Assembly (NCBI GenBank): GCA_947627475.1
Contig: CANQWE010000017.1
Location: 1-33,325 of the forward strand
Direction: 5' to 3'
Length of the DNA: 33,325 nucleotides
Source: an uncultured Clostridia bacterium
Lineage (GTDB): Bacteria; Bacillota; Clostridia; Oscillospirales; CAG-272
A program made the position numbers and the translations under genes. Positions 1 through 10,212 of the stretch are shown piece by piece. The notes under the pieces were generated by a model. The model searched no databases, was not told where the DNA came from, and saw only the letters and a list, made by a program, of their open reading frames with translations. Every line of letters begins with the position of its first letter. Within the stretch, counting starts at the first letter, position 1.

Positions 1-71
1 TGCAGCTGCTGCAAACCTTGCGCATACCGGAAAGGCTGCTTTGCCCCCATTTGTCAAAGGGGATGGGATCG

Positions 72-101
72 AAAAGGGAAGGGGAATCCCCCTTCCCTTT
101 T
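72..101. terminator. Perfect 13-bp inverted repeat with 4-nt loop, candidate (bidirectional) intrinsic terminator of an upstream unit
   Basis: AAAAGGGAAGGGG (72-84) / CCCCTTCCCTTTT (89-101), loop aatc. Confidence 0.6.
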
Positions 102-274
102 CCTGCTGCAGGACATTTATTTAAGAAGCAAAGCAGAACAAGCTTTTTCTGCATATGGTGTTTTTTTCACCCTATACCACAAGATGTATATTTTATCGTT
201 AAAATGCACAAAATTACACAATAAAATTCTCTAAAATTTTTCTAAATAACTTTTAGGAAAATTCCCTTCATCCG

Positions 275-303
275 TTGCAATACAATGGGAATTATGGTAA
301 AAT
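275..303 (+). promoter_or_regulatory. Candidate sigma-A promoter of the S10 operon
   Basis: TTGCAA (275-280) - 17 nt - TAAAAT (298-303), upstream of the rpsJ leader. Confidence 0.6.
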
Positions 304-309
304 TACAAG

Positions 310-619
310 GCTTGATGTGCGATGAAACGGAAGGTTGCCGTCCTTTTTGCTACAGAGGACGGGGAATTTCCGCGGAGTATGTCCGTTTTTAAAACGGGCG
401 AAGCGAACGCGAGCGCAGGCGGCGGCCGAAGTGTGTAAGGCCGGCGCGCAGATCTCCTCGCCATTTTGGCGGAGGAATGTATGTCCGGATGAAGGGCACA
501 GGCGGATTTGTGGTTGCACCGCCGCAGCGGCTTTTCGATCCGGTTTCCTTCAGGAGGTCCTGGAAACGCCCGGGCGCGTGTTCGTCGCCTCGGCAAGTAA
601 AATTTTAGGAGGCAGACAA
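310..619 (+). promoter_or_regulatory. Long GC-rich 5' leader of the S10 operon with several potential hairpins
   Basis: About 310 nt between candidate promoter and rpsJ start; hairpins such as CCGTTTTTAAAACGG and CCTCGCC-ATTTT-GGCGGAGG. Confidence 0.45.
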
Positions 620-931
620 GTGGCAACAAAAATCAAGGTTCGGCTCAAAAGCTATGAGCACACGCTGGCAGACAGCGCCGCAGCGAAAATTGTGGAAGTT
701 GCAAAAAGAGCAGGCGCACAGGTTTCCGGTCCGATTCCCCTTCCCACAGAGAAGGAAGTCGTTACCATCCTGCGTGCAGTACACAAGTACAAGGACAGCC
801 GCGAACAGTTTGAACAGCGCACGCACAAGAGACTGATCGTCCTTGAAAACGCCGACGCGAAGGTTGTGGAATCCCTTCTGGGTGTGGAACTTCCCGCAGG
901 CGTTGAGATTGAAGCGAAAGAAGTAAAATAA
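620..931 (+). CDS. rpsJ: 30S ribosomal protein S10
   Basis: GTG start after [24 protein letters not shown]...[10 protein letters not shown]-terminal part of ORF 335..931. Confidence 0.95.
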   Translation: MATKIKVRLKSYEHTLADSAAAKIVEVAKRAGAQVSGPIPLPTEKEVVTILRAVHKYKDSREQFEQRTHKRLIVLENADAKVVESLLGVELPAGVEIEAKEVK

Positions 932-1068
932 GCCTTTCGCAAAACAGCCGATTTTCCCCGTACAGAGCATGTAAAACTGCTTGATGGCGGAAAAGGTCAA
1001 GTTGGCGGCTGCGGCGTGGCTGCCGCGCAAATGAGAGACGTCAACCAATAACCTTATTGGAGGAAAAA

Positions 1069-1701
1069 ATGAAAAAAGGAATCATTGGAAAGAAGCTGGG
1101 CATGACCCAGATCTTCGCAGAAAACGGTGCTGCGATCCCCGTAACGGTGATCGACGCAGGTCCCTGCTTCGTAGTACAGAAGAAGACAGTGGCAACGGAT
1201 GGTTACAGCGCAGTACAGCTTGGTTATGAAGATATCCGGGAAAAGTTGGTGACAAAGCCCCGCGCCGGACACTTCAAAAAAGCAAACGTGCCCGCAAAGC
1301 GGCACCTGAAAGAGTTCCGTCTCGAAAACGCTGAGGAAATGAACGTGGGCGACGTAGTGGCCGTCGATACCTTCGCCGCAGGCGAAAAGGTCGACATTAC
1401 AGGCATTACGAAGGGTCACGGATATACCGGTGCCGTAAAGAGATGGGGCCACCACATTTTAAGAATGACACACGGTACCGGACCGGTGCACCGCCAGGTA
1501 GGTTCCATGGGCGCATGCTCCACTCCGTCCCGTGTCATGAAAAATAAAAAGATGGCCGGCCAGTACGGTAACGAGCAGGTAACCGTACTGAATCTGGAGA
1601 TCGTAAAAATCGACGCGGAAAAAGGACTGATCGCCGTAAAGGGTGCCGTTCCCGGCGCTAAGGGCGGGATCGTGTTCATCCGTGACAGCGTGAAAGCATA
1701 A
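1069..1701 (+). CDS. rplC: 50S ribosomal protein L3
   Basis: MKKGIIGKKLGMTQIF...; ATG at 1069 after GGAGG. Confidence 0.96.
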   Translation: MKKGIIGKKLGMTQIFAENGAAIPVTVIDAGPCFVVQKKTVATDGYSAVQLGYEDIREKLVTKPRAGHFKKANVPAKRHLKEFRLENAEEMNVGDVVAVDTFAAGEKVDITGITKGHGYTGAVKRWGHHILRMTHGTGPVHRQVGSMGACSTPSRVMKNKKMAGQYGNEQVTVLNLEIVKIDAEKGLIAVKGAVPGAKGGIVFIRDSVKA

Positions 1702-1721
1702 GCGGGAAGGAGGAAGAACAA

Positions 1722-2348
1722 ATGCCAGAGATTAAAGTAGTAAATATGGCAGGTGCCGACGCAGGCACAATGAAACTGTCTGAAAAAGTGTTTGGCGCCG
1801 AGGTAAAACCCAGCATCCTCCATTCTGCTGTAAGAATGTATCTGCTGAATCAGCGCCAGGGTACCCAGTCCACCCTAACCCGTACAGAAGTATCCGGCGG
1901 CGGCAAAAAGCCCTGGAGACAGAAGGGCAGCGGACGGGCAAGACAGGGTTCCACCCGTTCTCCCCAGTGGACACACGGCGGCGTAGCCCTTGGTCCTAAG
2001 CCCCGCTCCTATCGGGTAACCATGAACAAAAAGGCCAGACAGAAGGCGTTGTTCGGCGCACTGTCCGCCAAGGTTGCAGGCAGCGAGATGATCGTAGTAG
2101 ACCAGATCGCGGCGGCAGAATACAAAACCAAGGTGATGGTGAAAATGCTTACCGATATCGGTGCAGCTAAGAAAACCCTTGTTGTGCTCCCTGAGGTGGA
2201 CAGCAAGGTAATCGCGAGTCTGCAGAATATCGAGGGCGTAAAGGTTACGCAGTACAACGCCATCAACGTATACGACATACTGAACTGCGACTGCCTGGTA
2301 GCCAGCAAGGCAGCTGTAGAGAAGATCGAGGAGGTATACGCGAAATGA
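1722..2348 (+). CDS. rplD: 50S ribosomal protein L4
   Basis: GGGKKPWRQKGSGRARQGSTRSPQWTHGG motif. Confidence 0.96.
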   Translation: MPEIKVVNMAGADAGTMKLSEKVFGAEVKPSILHSAVRMYLLNQRQGTQSTLTRTEVSGGGKKPWRQKGSGRARQGSTRSPQWTHGGVALGPKPRSYRVTMNKKARQKALFGALSAKVAGSEMIVVDQIAAAEYKTKVMVKMLTDIGAAKKTLVVLPEVDSKVIASLQNIEGVKVTQYNAINVYDILNCDCLVASKAAVEKIEEVYAK

Positions 2349-2638
2349 AGTTAGCACAGGACATTATCTTGAAGCCGATTATCACTGAAAAGGCAATGGA
2401 TGCCATTTCCATGAAGAAATATACCTTCAAGGTAGCTTCCGACGCAACGAAGCCGGAAATTGCAAAAGCAGTGGAAGAGCTGTTCGGCGTGAAGGTAGCG
2501 GCTGTAAACACAATCAACATGAAAAGAAAACCCAAAAGACTCCGTTACAGCAGCGGTTACACCGCAGCATGGACCAAGGCGATCGTAACACTGACCGCCG
2601 ACTCCAAGACGATTGAGTTCTTTGAGGGAATGAACTAA
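2345..2638 (+). CDS. rplW: 50S ribosomal protein L23
   Basis: IILKPIITEKAM..YTFKVASDATKPEI; ATGA overlap with rplD. Confidence 0.95.
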   Translation: MKLAQDIILKPIITEKAMDAISMKKYTFKVASDATKPEIAKAVEELFGVKVAAVNTINMKRKPKRLRYSSGYTAAWTKAIVTLTADSKTIEFFEGMN

Positions 2639-2652
2639 GGGAGGAGTAGAAA

Positions 2653-3483
2653 ATGCCTACAATCAAGTATAAGCCTACCACGCCGGCAAGAAGAAATATG
2701 TCGGTATCCTCCTTTGTGGAAATCACAAAGAAGACTCCGGAAAAGAGCCTTCTGGAAGTGAAGAAAAAGCATGCCGGCCGCAACAGCTATGGCCGCATCA
2801 CCGTACGCCACAAGGGCGGCGGAAACCGTCAGAAATATCGTGTGATCGACTTCAAGCGCACCTCTGACAAACCTGCAACCGTAATCGGTGTAGAATACGA
2901 CCCCAACCGCAGCGCTTATATCGCCCTGGTACAGGACGATGCGGGCAAGAAAAGCTATGTGCTCTGTCCCGTAGGCGTTACAGACGGTATGGTGCTCTAC
3001 AGCGGCGCCGGCGCAGATATCAAACCGGGCAACACCCTGGCGATCGCCGACATTCCTGTAGGTACCTTCATCCACAACATCGAGCTGTATCCCGGCAAGG
3101 GCGGCCAGCTGGTCCGCGCAGCCGGAACACAGGCACAGCTTATGGCAAAGGAAGGCTCCATGGCACAGGTTCGTCTGCCTTCCGGCGAAGTGCGCTATAT
3201 CCGGATGAACTGCAAGGCAACCATCGGCCAGGTGAGCAACATCGAGCATGACACCGTAAAAATCGGTAAAGCAGGCCGTAAGCGTCACATGGGTATCCGT
3301 CCTACTGTCCGCGGTTCTGTAATGAACCCCTGCGATCACCCCCACGGTGGTGGTGAGGGACGTTCTCCCATCGGTCGTCCGGGCCCTGTAACCCCTTGGG
3401 GCAAGCCTGCTCTGGGTTATAAGACGCGGAAAAAGAAGAACACAACCGACAAGTTCATCGTAAAACGCAGAAACAGCAAGTAA
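2653..3483 (+). CDS. rplB: 50S ribosomal protein L2
   Basis: [34 protein letters not shown]. Confidence 0.97.
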   Translation: MPTIKYKPTTPARRNMSVSSFVEITKKTPEKSLLEVKKKHAGRNSYGRITVRHKGGGNRQKYRVIDFKRTSDKPATVIGVEYDPNRSAYIALVQDDAGKKSYVLCPVGVTDGMVLYSGAGADIKPGNTLAIADIPVGTFIHNIELYPGKGGQLVRAAGTQAQLMAKEGSMAQVRLPSGEVRYIRMNCKATIGQVSNIEHDTVKIGKAGRKRHMGIRPTVRGSVMNPCDHPHGGGEGRSPIGRPGPVTPWGKPALGYKTRKKKNTTDKFIVKRRNSK

Positions 3484-3500
3484 GGAAGGAGTAAGGTTTC

Positions 3501-3785
3501 ATGAGCAGAAGTTTAAAGAAAGCCCCCTTCGTCGAACCCAAGCTGTACGCTCGCGTATGCGCTATGAATGAGAAGGGTGAGAAAAAGGTGCTCAAGACCT
3601 GGTCGAGAGCATCCACCATATTCCCTGAGTTTGTTGGACACACCTTTGCCGTACACGACGGAAGAAAGCACATCCCCGTATACGTAACAGAGGACATGGT
3701 CGGCCATAAGCTGGGCGAGTTCGCCCCCACCCGTACCTTCAAGGGACACGCCGGCTCCAAGACATCCAACTCAGGCAAGAAATAA
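3501..3785 (+). CDS. rpsS: 30S ribosomal protein S19
   Basis: [15 protein letters not shown]...[16 protein letters not shown]. Confidence 0.97.
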   Translation: MSRSLKKAPFVEPKLYARVCAMNEKGEKKVLKTWSRASTIFPEFVGHTFAVHDGRKHIPVYVTEDMVGHKLGEFAPTRTFKGHAGSKTSNSGKK

Positions 3786-3804
3786 TTAGGGAGGAAATGT
3801 AGAA

Positions 3805-4152
3805 ATGGAACAGACGAAAGAAGCAAGATCCTATCTGAAGTTCGTACGCATCTCCCCCCGGAAGGTAAAAGTCGTTCTGGACTTGATCCGCGGCAAGGAT
3901 GTGAAAGTAGCCCGCGGTATTCTGAAGAATACCCCCAAGGCTGCCTGCGAGCATCTGATCAAGCTGCTGGATCGCGCCGTAGCAGATGCGGACAACAATT
4001 TCAGCATGGATACAGACAGACTGTATGTATCCGAGTGCTTCGTAACCCCTGGCATGACCCTGAAAAGAATGATGCCCAGAGGCAAGGGAAGCGCAGACAG
4101 AATTCTGAAAAGAACCAGTCACATCACCCTCGCGGTGAAAGAAAAGGAATGA
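3805..4152 (+). CDS. rplV: 50S ribosomal protein L22
   Basis: [22 protein letters not shown]...KRMMPRGKG. Confidence 0.96.
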   Translation: MEQTKEARSYLKFVRISPRKVKVVLDLIRGKDVKVARGILKNTPKAACEHLIKLLDRAVADADNNFSMDTDRLYVSECFVTPGMTLKRMMPRGKGSADRILKRTSHITLAVKEKE

Positions 4153-4168
4153 AGGAGGCAAGGAGACA

Positions 4169-5029
4169 ATGGGTCAGAAAGTAAATCCCCACGGCTTTCG
4201 CGTGGGAGTCATTAAAAACTGGGACTCCAGATGGTACGCCAAAGACGAAGTGTTCGGCGATACCCTGGTAAACGACTACAACGTAAGAAAATATCTGAAA
4301 AAACGTCTCATGAACGCCGGCATTCCGAGAATTGAGATCGAACGGGACAACACCGGCAAAATCCGGGTGTACATTCACTGTGCAAAGCCCGGTATGATTA
4401 TCGGCAGAGACGGCGCAGAGATCGAAAAGCTGCGTGCAGATCTGGAAAAGATGACCGGGGCAGCTGTGTCCGTCAACGTGATCGCAGTAAAGCCTGTGGA
4501 AATGAGCGCACAGCTTGTGGCAGAAAACATCGCAAGCCAGCTGGAACGCCGTATCGGCTTCCGCCGCGCGATGAAACAGTCTATCGGCCGTACCATGCGT
4601 ATGGGCGCTAAGGGTATCAAAATCACTGTGTCCGGCCGTCTGGGCGGCGCGGAAATTGCCCGCAGCGAGCACTATCATGAGGGAACCATTCCCCTGCAGA
4701 CACTGCGTGCCGATATCGATTACGGTTTTTGGGAAGCCAACACCACCTACGGTAAAATCGGCGTAAAGGTTTGGATCTACAAGGGCGAGGTTCTCCCCGA
4801 AGTAGCCAGAGTGCAGACCGGCGCATCAGAAGAGCGTCGTCAGCAGAACAACCGTCGTGATAACCGTGGCAGAGGCGACCGCAGAGATGGTCGTGGACGC
4901 GGTGATCGCAGAGACAGTCGTGGCGGACGCCGGGACGGCGGCAGAGGCGGATTCGGTGGCCGCAGCGGCGGTCAGGGTCCCCGGCAGGGTCAAGGCCCCA
5001 GAAATAACAGTGAAGGGGGCGCGAAATAA
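4169..5029 (+). CDS. rpsC: 30S ribosomal protein S3 with Arg/Gly-rich C-terminal extension
   Basis: [24 protein letters not shown]; tail [33 protein letters not shown]... Confidence 0.96.
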   Translation: MGQKVNPHGFRVGVIKNWDSRWYAKDEVFGDTLVNDYNVRKYLKKRLMNAGIPRIEIERDNTGKIRVYIHCAKPGMIIGRDGAEIEKLRADLEKMTGAAVSVNVIAVKPVEMSAQLVAENIASQLERRIGFRRAMKQSIGRTMRMGAKGIKITVSGRLGGAEIARSEHYHEGTIPLQTLRADIDYGFWEANTTYGKIGVKVWIYKGEVLPEVARVQTGASEERRQQNNRRDNRGRGDRRDGRGRGDRRDSRGGRRDGGRGGFGGRSGGQGPRQGQGPRNNSEGGAK

Positions 5030-5460
5030 TGTTAATGCCGAAAAGAGTTAAGTACAGACGTGTACACAGAGGCCGTATGAAAGGCCGCGCAACCCGCGGT
5101 AACAGAATCACAAGCGGAACCTTCGGTCTGATCGCAATGGAGCCCGCGTGGATCACCAGCAACCAGATCGAGGCAGCCCGTATTGCGATGACCCGTTACA
5201 CCAAGCGTGGCGGTAAAGTATGGATCAAGATATTCCCCGATAAGCCTATCACCGAGAAGCCGGCTGAAACCCGAATGGGTTCCGGTAAAGGCTCTCCCGA
5301 ATATTGGGTGGCTGTGGTAAAGCCGGGCCGCGTAATGTTCGAGATGGACGGCGTATCCGAGGAAATCGCAAGAGAAGCAATGCGTCTCGCAATGCACAAG
5401 CTCCCCATCAAGTGTCGCTTTGCGACCAAGGAGCAGCTTGATAAGGAACTGGAGGGATAA
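5029..5460 (+). CDS. rplP: 50S ribosomal protein L16
   Basis: [28 protein letters not shown] overlap with rpsC. Confidence 0.96.
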   Translation: MLMPKRVKYRRVHRGRMKGRATRGNRITSGTFGLIAMEPAWITSNQIEAARIAMTRYTKRGGKVWIKIFPDKPITEKPAETRMGSGKGSPEYWVAVVKPGRVMFEMDGVSEEIAREAMRLAMHKLPIKCRFATKEQLDKELEG

Positions 5461-5463
5461 GCT

Positions 5464-5652
5464 GTGAAAGCAACAGAACTGAGAAAAATGTCGCAGGCAG
5501 ATCTGGGCACAAAACTTTCGGACCTGAAGAAGGAACTGTTCAATCTGCGTTTCCAGCACGCAATCAATCAGCTTGACAACCCCCACAAGATTGCGGATGT
5601 AAAGAAAGATATTGCCCGGGTTATGACCATAATCCGTGAGAAGAAAGCGTAA
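5464..5652 (+). CDS. rpmC: 50S ribosomal protein L29
   Basis: [36 protein letters not shown] start. Confidence 0.95.
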   Translation: MKATELRKMSQADLGTKLSDLKKELFNLRFQHAINQLDNPHKIADVKKDIARVMTIIREKKA

Positions 5653-5666
5653 GGGGGTACTGACGA

Positions 5667-5930
5667 ATGGCAGACGAAACACGCGCACTGAGAAAGACCA
5701 GAGTGGGCAAGGTAGTCAGCGACAAAATGGACAAGACCATAGTCGTTGCGATCACCGATCACGTAAAGCATCCCACTTACGGCAAAATCATCAGAAGAAC
5801 GGTAAAGCTCCACGCCCATGACGAAGAGAACACATGCGGCATTGGAGACACTGTAAAATTGATGGAAACCAGACCGCTGTCCAAATCCAAGAGATGGCGT
5901 CTTGTAGAAATTATCGAGAAGGCGAAGTAA
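5667..5930 (+). CDS. rpsQ: 30S ribosomal protein S17
   Basis: [21 protein letters not shown]...[16 protein letters not shown]. Confidence 0.95.
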   Translation: MADETRALRKTRVGKVVSDKMDKTIVVAITDHVKHPTYGKIIRRTVKLHAHDEENTCGIGDTVKLMETRPLSKSKRWRLVEIIEKAK

Positions 5931-6002
5931 TCTTCACCGCTCCTAAAAAAAGGATATGTCAAAGCGCATACCGCAAAATTCAACAGGAGGACTTGCTATA
6001 AT

Positions 6003-6371
6003 ATGATTCAGCAGCAGTCATTAATGAAGGTAGCAGACAACACCGGTGCAAAAGAACTGATGTGCATCCGGGTGCTTGGCGGCTCCGGCAGACGTTACGG
6101 CAACATCGGCGATGTGGTCGTATGTGCTGTAAAGAAAGCAGCGCCCGGCGGCGTCGTAAAAAAAGGCGACGTTGTCCGTGCTGTTATAGTAAGAAGCGTT
6201 AAGGGACTTCGCCGTGCCGACGGTTCTTACATTAAATTTGATGAGAACGCAGCCGTTATCATCAACGACGACAAAAACCCCAAGGGAACCCGTATCTTCG
6301 GACCGGTGGCGCGCGAGCTGCGTGAGCACGAGTACACGAAGATTCTGTCCCTTGCACCGGAAGTACTGTAA
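6003..6371 (+). CDS. rplN: 50S ribosomal protein L14
   Basis: [27 protein letters not shown]. Confidence 0.97.
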   Translation: MIQQQSLMKVADNTGAKELMCIRVLGGSGRRYGNIGDVVVCAVKKAAPGGVVKKGDVVRAVIVRSVKGLRRADGSYIKFDENAAVIINDDKNPKGTRIFGPVARELREHEYTKILSLAPEVL

Positions 6372-6386
6372 AGGAGGCACACTGCA

Positions 6387-6701
6387 ATGAAAAAAGTTCA
6401 TGTAAAGCGCGACGATACAGTTATTATCGTGTCCGGGGACGACAAGGGCAAAACCGGTAAGGTTCTGCAGGTAGCGCCGAAAGAAGGCAAAATCATTGTC
6501 GAGGGCGTCAACATTGTGAAAAAACACGTAAAACCCCGTCCGCCCCAGGAAAACGGCGGAATCGTAGAGGCAGAAGGCGCTTTCTACGCAAGCAAGGCAC
6601 AGCTGTACTGCAGCAAGTGCAAAAAGGCAACCCGTGCCGGCTATAAAATCGACGGGGATCAGAAAAAAAGAGTCTGCGCGAAATGCGGCGCAGAGCTTTG
6701 A
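6387..6701 (+). CDS. rplX: 50S ribosomal protein L24
   Basis: KVHVKRDDTVIIVSGDDKGKTGKVLQV. Confidence 0.95.
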   Translation: MKKVHVKRDDTVIIVSGDDKGKTGKVLQVAPKEGKIIVEGVNIVKKHVKPRPPQENGGIVEAEGAFYASKAQLYCSKCKKATRAGYKIDGDQKKRVCAKCGAEL

Positions 6702-6716
6702 GGGAGGGAAACGTAA

Positions 6717-7271
6717 ATGGCAAGAATAAAAGATCTGTATAAGTCTGACGTAGCTCCCGCTCTGATGACAAAATATCAGTACAAAAGCGTAATGGAGATC
6801 CCCAAACTTGACAAAATCGTAGTCAACGTAGGCGCGGGGGACGCAAAAGACAACTCCAAAGTAATCGAGACCATCGTTAGCGAGCTGACGGAAATCACCG
6901 GTCAGAAGGCAGTTCCCACCTATGCCAGAAAGTCCGTTGCAAACTTCAAGCTCCGCGAGGGCATGAAGATCGGCGCAAAGGTAACGCTGCGGGGAGAGAT
7001 GATGTACGAGTTTGTAGACCGTCTCTTCAACTTCGCGCTGCCCCGTGTACGTGACTTCAAGGGCATCAATCCCGATGCCTTTGACGGCCGTGGCAACTAC
7101 GCGCTGGGCCTGAAGGAACAGCTGATCTTCCCGGAGATCGAGTACGACAAAATCGATAAGATCCGCGGAATGGATATCGTATTTGTAACCACAGCGAAGA
7201 CCGACGCAGAAGCAAGAGATCTGCTTGGTATGCTGGGCGCACCCTTTGCAAAGGAAGGAGCAGAGAAGTAA
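6717..7271 (+). CDS. rplE: 50S ribosomal protein L5
   Basis: [18 protein letters not shown]...[22 protein letters not shown]. Confidence 0.96.
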   Translation: MARIKDLYKSDVAPALMTKYQYKSVMEIPKLDKIVVNVGAGDAKDNSKVIETIVSELTEITGQKAVPTYARKSVANFKLREGMKIGAKVTLRGEMMYEFVDRLFNFALPRVRDFKGINPDAFDGRGNYALGLKEQLIFPEIEYDKIDKIRGMDIVFVTTAKTDAEARDLLGMLGAPFAKEGAEK

Positions 7272-7272
7272 G

Positions 7273-7458
7273 ATGGCTAAGAAGGCAATGGTATTAAAGC
7301 AGCAGAAGAAGCAGAAATACTCCACCAGAGAGTATACCCGCTGCAAAATTTGCGGACGTCCCCATTCTTACCTGCGCAAATACGGCATCTGCCGTATCTG
7401 CTTCCGTGAACTTGCTTACAAGGGCGAAATTCCCGGTGTACGTAAGGCAAGCTGGTAA
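7273..7458 (+). CDS. rpsN: 30S ribosomal protein S14, zinc-binding (C+) type
   Basis: [61 protein letters not shown] (61 aa), CxxC..CxxC. Confidence 0.95.
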   Translation: MAKKAMVLKQQKKQKYSTREYTRCKICGRPHSYLRKYGICRICFRELAYKGEIPGVRKASW

Positions 7459-7592
7459 GAAGACCCCGCAGACGCCGAAAGAGAAGGCGTCACTCATCCC
7501 CACAGATAGGAATTCTGCGGAATTAACCGTCTGTGTGCGGCCGCGCAGCGCGGCAGCAAGAAAGTATACTTGCATGACAGGAGGATAAAACA
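7459..7592 (+). promoter_or_regulatory. Structured intergenic spacer rpsN-rpsH with three perfect stems
   Basis: GACGCC(7471-7476)/GGCGTC(7486-7491); CACAGA(7501-7506)/TCTGTG(7530-7535); GCCGCG(7540-7545)/CGCGGC(7549-7554). Confidence 0.4.
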
Positions 7593-7991
7593 ATGCAAAT
7601 GTCAGACGTAATTGCGGATATGCTGACGAGAATCAGAAACGCAAACAACGCAAAGCACGATACGGTAGACATCCCTGCTTCCAATATGAAGAAAGCAATC
7701 GCAGACATATTGCTGGCAGAAGGATACATCAAGGGCGTCCAGATCATCGAGGACGGCAAACAGGGTGTGATCCGTGTTTCCCTGAAATATGAGGCAGGCA
7801 AGCAGAAGGTCATCCATGGTCTTCGCAGAGTGTCCAAGCCCGGTCTGCGTATCTATTCCAACTACGAGGATATGCCCAAAGTGATGAACGGACTGGGCAT
7901 CGCCATCGTATCTACTTCCAAGGGCATCATGACCGACAAAAAGGCAAGACGCGAAAAAGTCGGCGGCGAGATTCTCGCCTTTGTATGGTAA
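7593..7991 (+). CDS. rpsH: 30S ribosomal protein S8
   Basis: [26 protein letters not shown]...[26 protein letters not shown]. Confidence 0.96.
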   Translation: MQMSDVIADMLTRIRNANNAKHDTVDIPASNMKKAIADILLAEGYIKGVQIIEDGKQGVIRVSLKYEAGKQKVIHGLRRVSKPGLRIYSNYEDMPKVMNGLGIAIVSTSKGIMTDKKARREKVGGEILAFVW

Positions 7992-8009
7992 GAGAGGGGG
8001 AGAATTGAT

Positions 8010-8549
8010 ATGTCAAGAATAGGAAGAGAACCCATTACCATCCCTGCCGGCGTTGAGGTTACTGTAGGCGCAGAGAACCAGATCACCGTAAAAGGCCCTC
8101 TGGGAACCCTGTGCGAAAAAATGCCGGGCAGCATGACCATTACCCGGGACGGCGATGTGCTCACGGTAGCACGGCCAAACGATGAAAAAGAAATGAAGAG
8201 TCTCCACGGACTGACCCGTGCGCTGCTGTTCAACATGGTCCAGGGCGTAACCCAGGGATATTCCAAGAAACTGGAAATCAACGGCGTTGGTTACCGTGCC
8301 GAGAAGAGCGGCAACAAGCTAAACTTGAAACTGGGCTTCTCCCACGACGTGATTTTCGAAGAGGGCGACAGCGTAACCTTTGAGGTGCCAGACGCAAATA
8401 CCGTTATTGTAAAAAGCCCCAGCAAGCAGAAATGCGGGGAGATCGCAGCCCAGATCCGGAAGAAGAGACCGCCGGAGCCGTACCTTGGCAAGGGCGTGAA
8501 GTATGATACCGAGCATATCCGCCGCAAGGCCGGAAAAGCTGGTAAATAA
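8010..8549 (+). CDS. rplF: 50S ribosomal protein L6
   Basis: MSRIGREPITIPAGV...KRPPEPYLGKGVKY. Confidence 0.96.
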   Translation: MSRIGREPITIPAGVEVTVGAENQITVKGPLGTLCEKMPGSMTITRDGDVLTVARPNDEKEMKSLHGLTRALLFNMVQGVTQGYSKKLEINGVGYRAEKSGNKLNLKLGFSHDVIFEEGDSVTFEVPDANTVIVKSPSKQKCGEIAAQIRKKRPPEPYLGKGVKYDTEHIRRKAGKAGK

Positions 8550-8567
8550 TGAAAGGAGGCGACAGGT

Positions 8568-8927
8568 ATGGTAGCAAAACGGGACAGAAATCAGCAGCGG
8601 CTGAGAAGACACCGCCGTGTACGCGGGAAGATCAGCGGCACAGCAGCACGGCCCAGGCTGTGTGTATACCGTTCCAATAAGAACATCTACGCACAGATCA
8701 TCGACGATGTGAAGGGCGTAACCTTAGTCTCCGCATCCACCCTGGAAGCAGGCTTCGAAGGTGCCACCGGCAACAAGGAAGCAGCGAAGAAGGTGGGCCA
8801 GAAGGTGGCTGAGAAGGCACTGGCAGCAGGAATCGAAACAGTTGTATTTGACCGCGGCGGTTATATCTATCACGGACGTGTATCGGAATTGGCCGAAGGG
8901 GCCAGAGAAGCAGGACTGAAGTTCTGA
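8568..8927 (+). CDS. rplR: 50S ribosomal protein L18
   Basis: [20 protein letters not shown]...[26 protein letters not shown]. Confidence 0.96.
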   Translation: MVAKRDRNQQRLRRHRRVRGKISGTAARPRLCVYRSNKNIYAQIIDDVKGVTLVSASTLEAGFEGATGNKEAAKKVGQKVAEKALAAGIETVVFDRGGYIYHGRVSELAEGAREAGLKF

Positions 8928-8958
8928 TTCATCCCCAGCCAACATCCGGTTTGTACAC

Positions 8959-8979
8959 TGTTTAATGAACCATTAAACA
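8959..8979. repeat. Perfect 9-bp AT-rich hairpin in the rplR-rpsE spacer
   Basis: TGTTTAATG-AAC-CATTAAACA. Confidence 0.6.
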
Positions 8980-8997
8980 AATTCAAGGAGAAAAGAC

Positions 8998-9504
8998 ATG
9001 GCAAAGAATTTTGACGCATCGGCTGTGGAGCTGCAAGAGCGCCTGGTCGCTGTAAACCGCGTGTCCAAGACAGTAAAAGGCGGACGGATCGCCCGCTTTG
9101 CAGCCCTGATGGTAGTCGGCGACGGCAACGGCCACGTAGGCTTTGGTCTGGGCAAGGCAGCAGAGGTTCCGGAAGCAATCCGTAAAGGCATCGAGGATGC
9201 AAAGAAAAATATGATCGAAGTACCGCTGAACGAAACAACCATTCCTCACGAGGTGCTGGGAGAGTTCGGCGCAGGCAAGGTGCTTTTGAAGCCTGCCGCA
9301 GAAGGTACCGGAATCATTGCAGGTAAAACGGTTCGTGCCGTTGTGGAACTGGCAGGCGTGAAGAACATCCGCGCAAAGTGCCTGCGTTCCAACAACCCCA
9401 CAAACGTAATCAAAGCTACCATGGAAGGACTCAAGTCCCTTCGGTCCGCAGAGCAGGTAGCAAAGACCCGCGGCATTAGCGTGCAGCAGGTAACAAAAGG
9501 CTGA
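8998..9504 (+). CDS. rpsE: 30S ribosomal protein S5
   Basis: [44 protein letters not shown]. Confidence 0.97.
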   Translation: MAKNFDASAVELQERLVAVNRVSKTVKGGRIARFAALMVVGDGNGHVGFGLGKAAEVPEAIRKGIEDAKKNMIEVPLNETTIPHEVLGEFGAGKVLLKPAAEGTGIIAGKTVRAVVELAGVKNIRAKCLRSNNPTNVIKATMEGLKSLRSAEQVAKTRGISVQQVTKG

Positions 9505-9518
9505 GGGAGGGTGACGAT

Positions 9519-9692
9519 ATGACAAAGGTAACACTTTCAAGAAGCCTGATCGGAGCAAATCCGAAGCAGAAAGCAACAGCAGAATCCCTGGGACTGAAAA
9601 AGATCGGGGACAGCATCAGCCATCAGGACGGCCCCGTGCTGGATGGAAAGATCAAGGTGATTTCTCATCTTGTAACCGTGGAGAAGGCGTAA
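9519..9692 (+). CDS. rpmD: 50S ribosomal protein L30
   Basis: 57 aa MTKVTLSRSLIGANPKQKATAESLGLKKIGDSISHQDGPVLDGKIKVISHLVTVEKA; GGGAGG RBS; below the ORF-track size cutoff. Confidence 0.93.
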   Translation: MTKVTLSRSLIGANPKQKATAESLGLKKIGDSISHQDGPVLDGKIKVISHLVTVEKA

Positions 9693-9764
9693 ACCACTCC
9701 AGACAGAAACATGTGCCCCCAAAGGTACAAAAAAAGAATGATTTCAACGTAAGGAGGAAAAACC

Positions 9765-10211
9765 ATGAAGCTCCATGAACTTTCACCGGCACCAGGCTCC
9801 GTAAAACAGGTTTGGCGCAAAGGCAGAGGCCCGGGAAGCGGCAACGGTAAAACTGCCGGCAAGGGCCATAAAGGCCAGAACGCCCGCAGCGGCGGCGGAG
9901 TACGCCTGGGCTTTGAAGGCGGCCAACTGCCCCTTTACAGAAAGCTTCCGAAAAGAGGCTTTAACAATATTCGTTTTGCAACACAGTATGCGATTGTCAA
10001 TGTCGCTACATTGAACGAAAAGTTTGCAGACGGTGAAACAGTCAATTTGGAAACCCTGCTGGAGAGAAAAATCGTGCGCAAGGGTCTGGATGGACTGAAG
10101 GTGCTGGGAAGCGGCGAACTCACCAAGAAATTAACTGTTGAAGCGGCTGTCTTTTCAGGCACAGCAAAAGAAAAGATTGAAGCGGCAGGTGGAAAGGCCG
10201 AGGTGAAGTAA
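9765..10211 (+). CDS. rplO: 50S ribosomal protein L15
   Basis: [44 protein letters not shown]. Confidence 0.96.
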   Translation: MKLHELSPAPGSVKQVWRKGRGPGSGNGKTAGKGHKGQNARSGGGVRLGFEGGQLPLYRKLPKRGFNNIRFATQYAIVNVATLNEKFADGETVNLETLLERKIVRKGLDGLKVLGSGELTKKLTVEAAVFSGTAKEKIEAAGGKAEVK

Positions 10212-10212
10212 G

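Noticed and set aside
335-619. In-frame N-terminal extension of rpsJ ORF
   Set aside because: S10 begins at GTG 620 with a good RBS; upstream part is leader RNA with no S10 similarity.
5931-6002. Possible promoter near TTGCTATAATATG before rplN
   Set aside because: No convincing -35 at proper spacing; TATAAT would overlap the RBS/start region.
6021-7346. 441-aa antisense ORF opposite rplN-rplX-rplE
   Set aside because: Spans several ribosomal genes on the other strand; shadow ORF.
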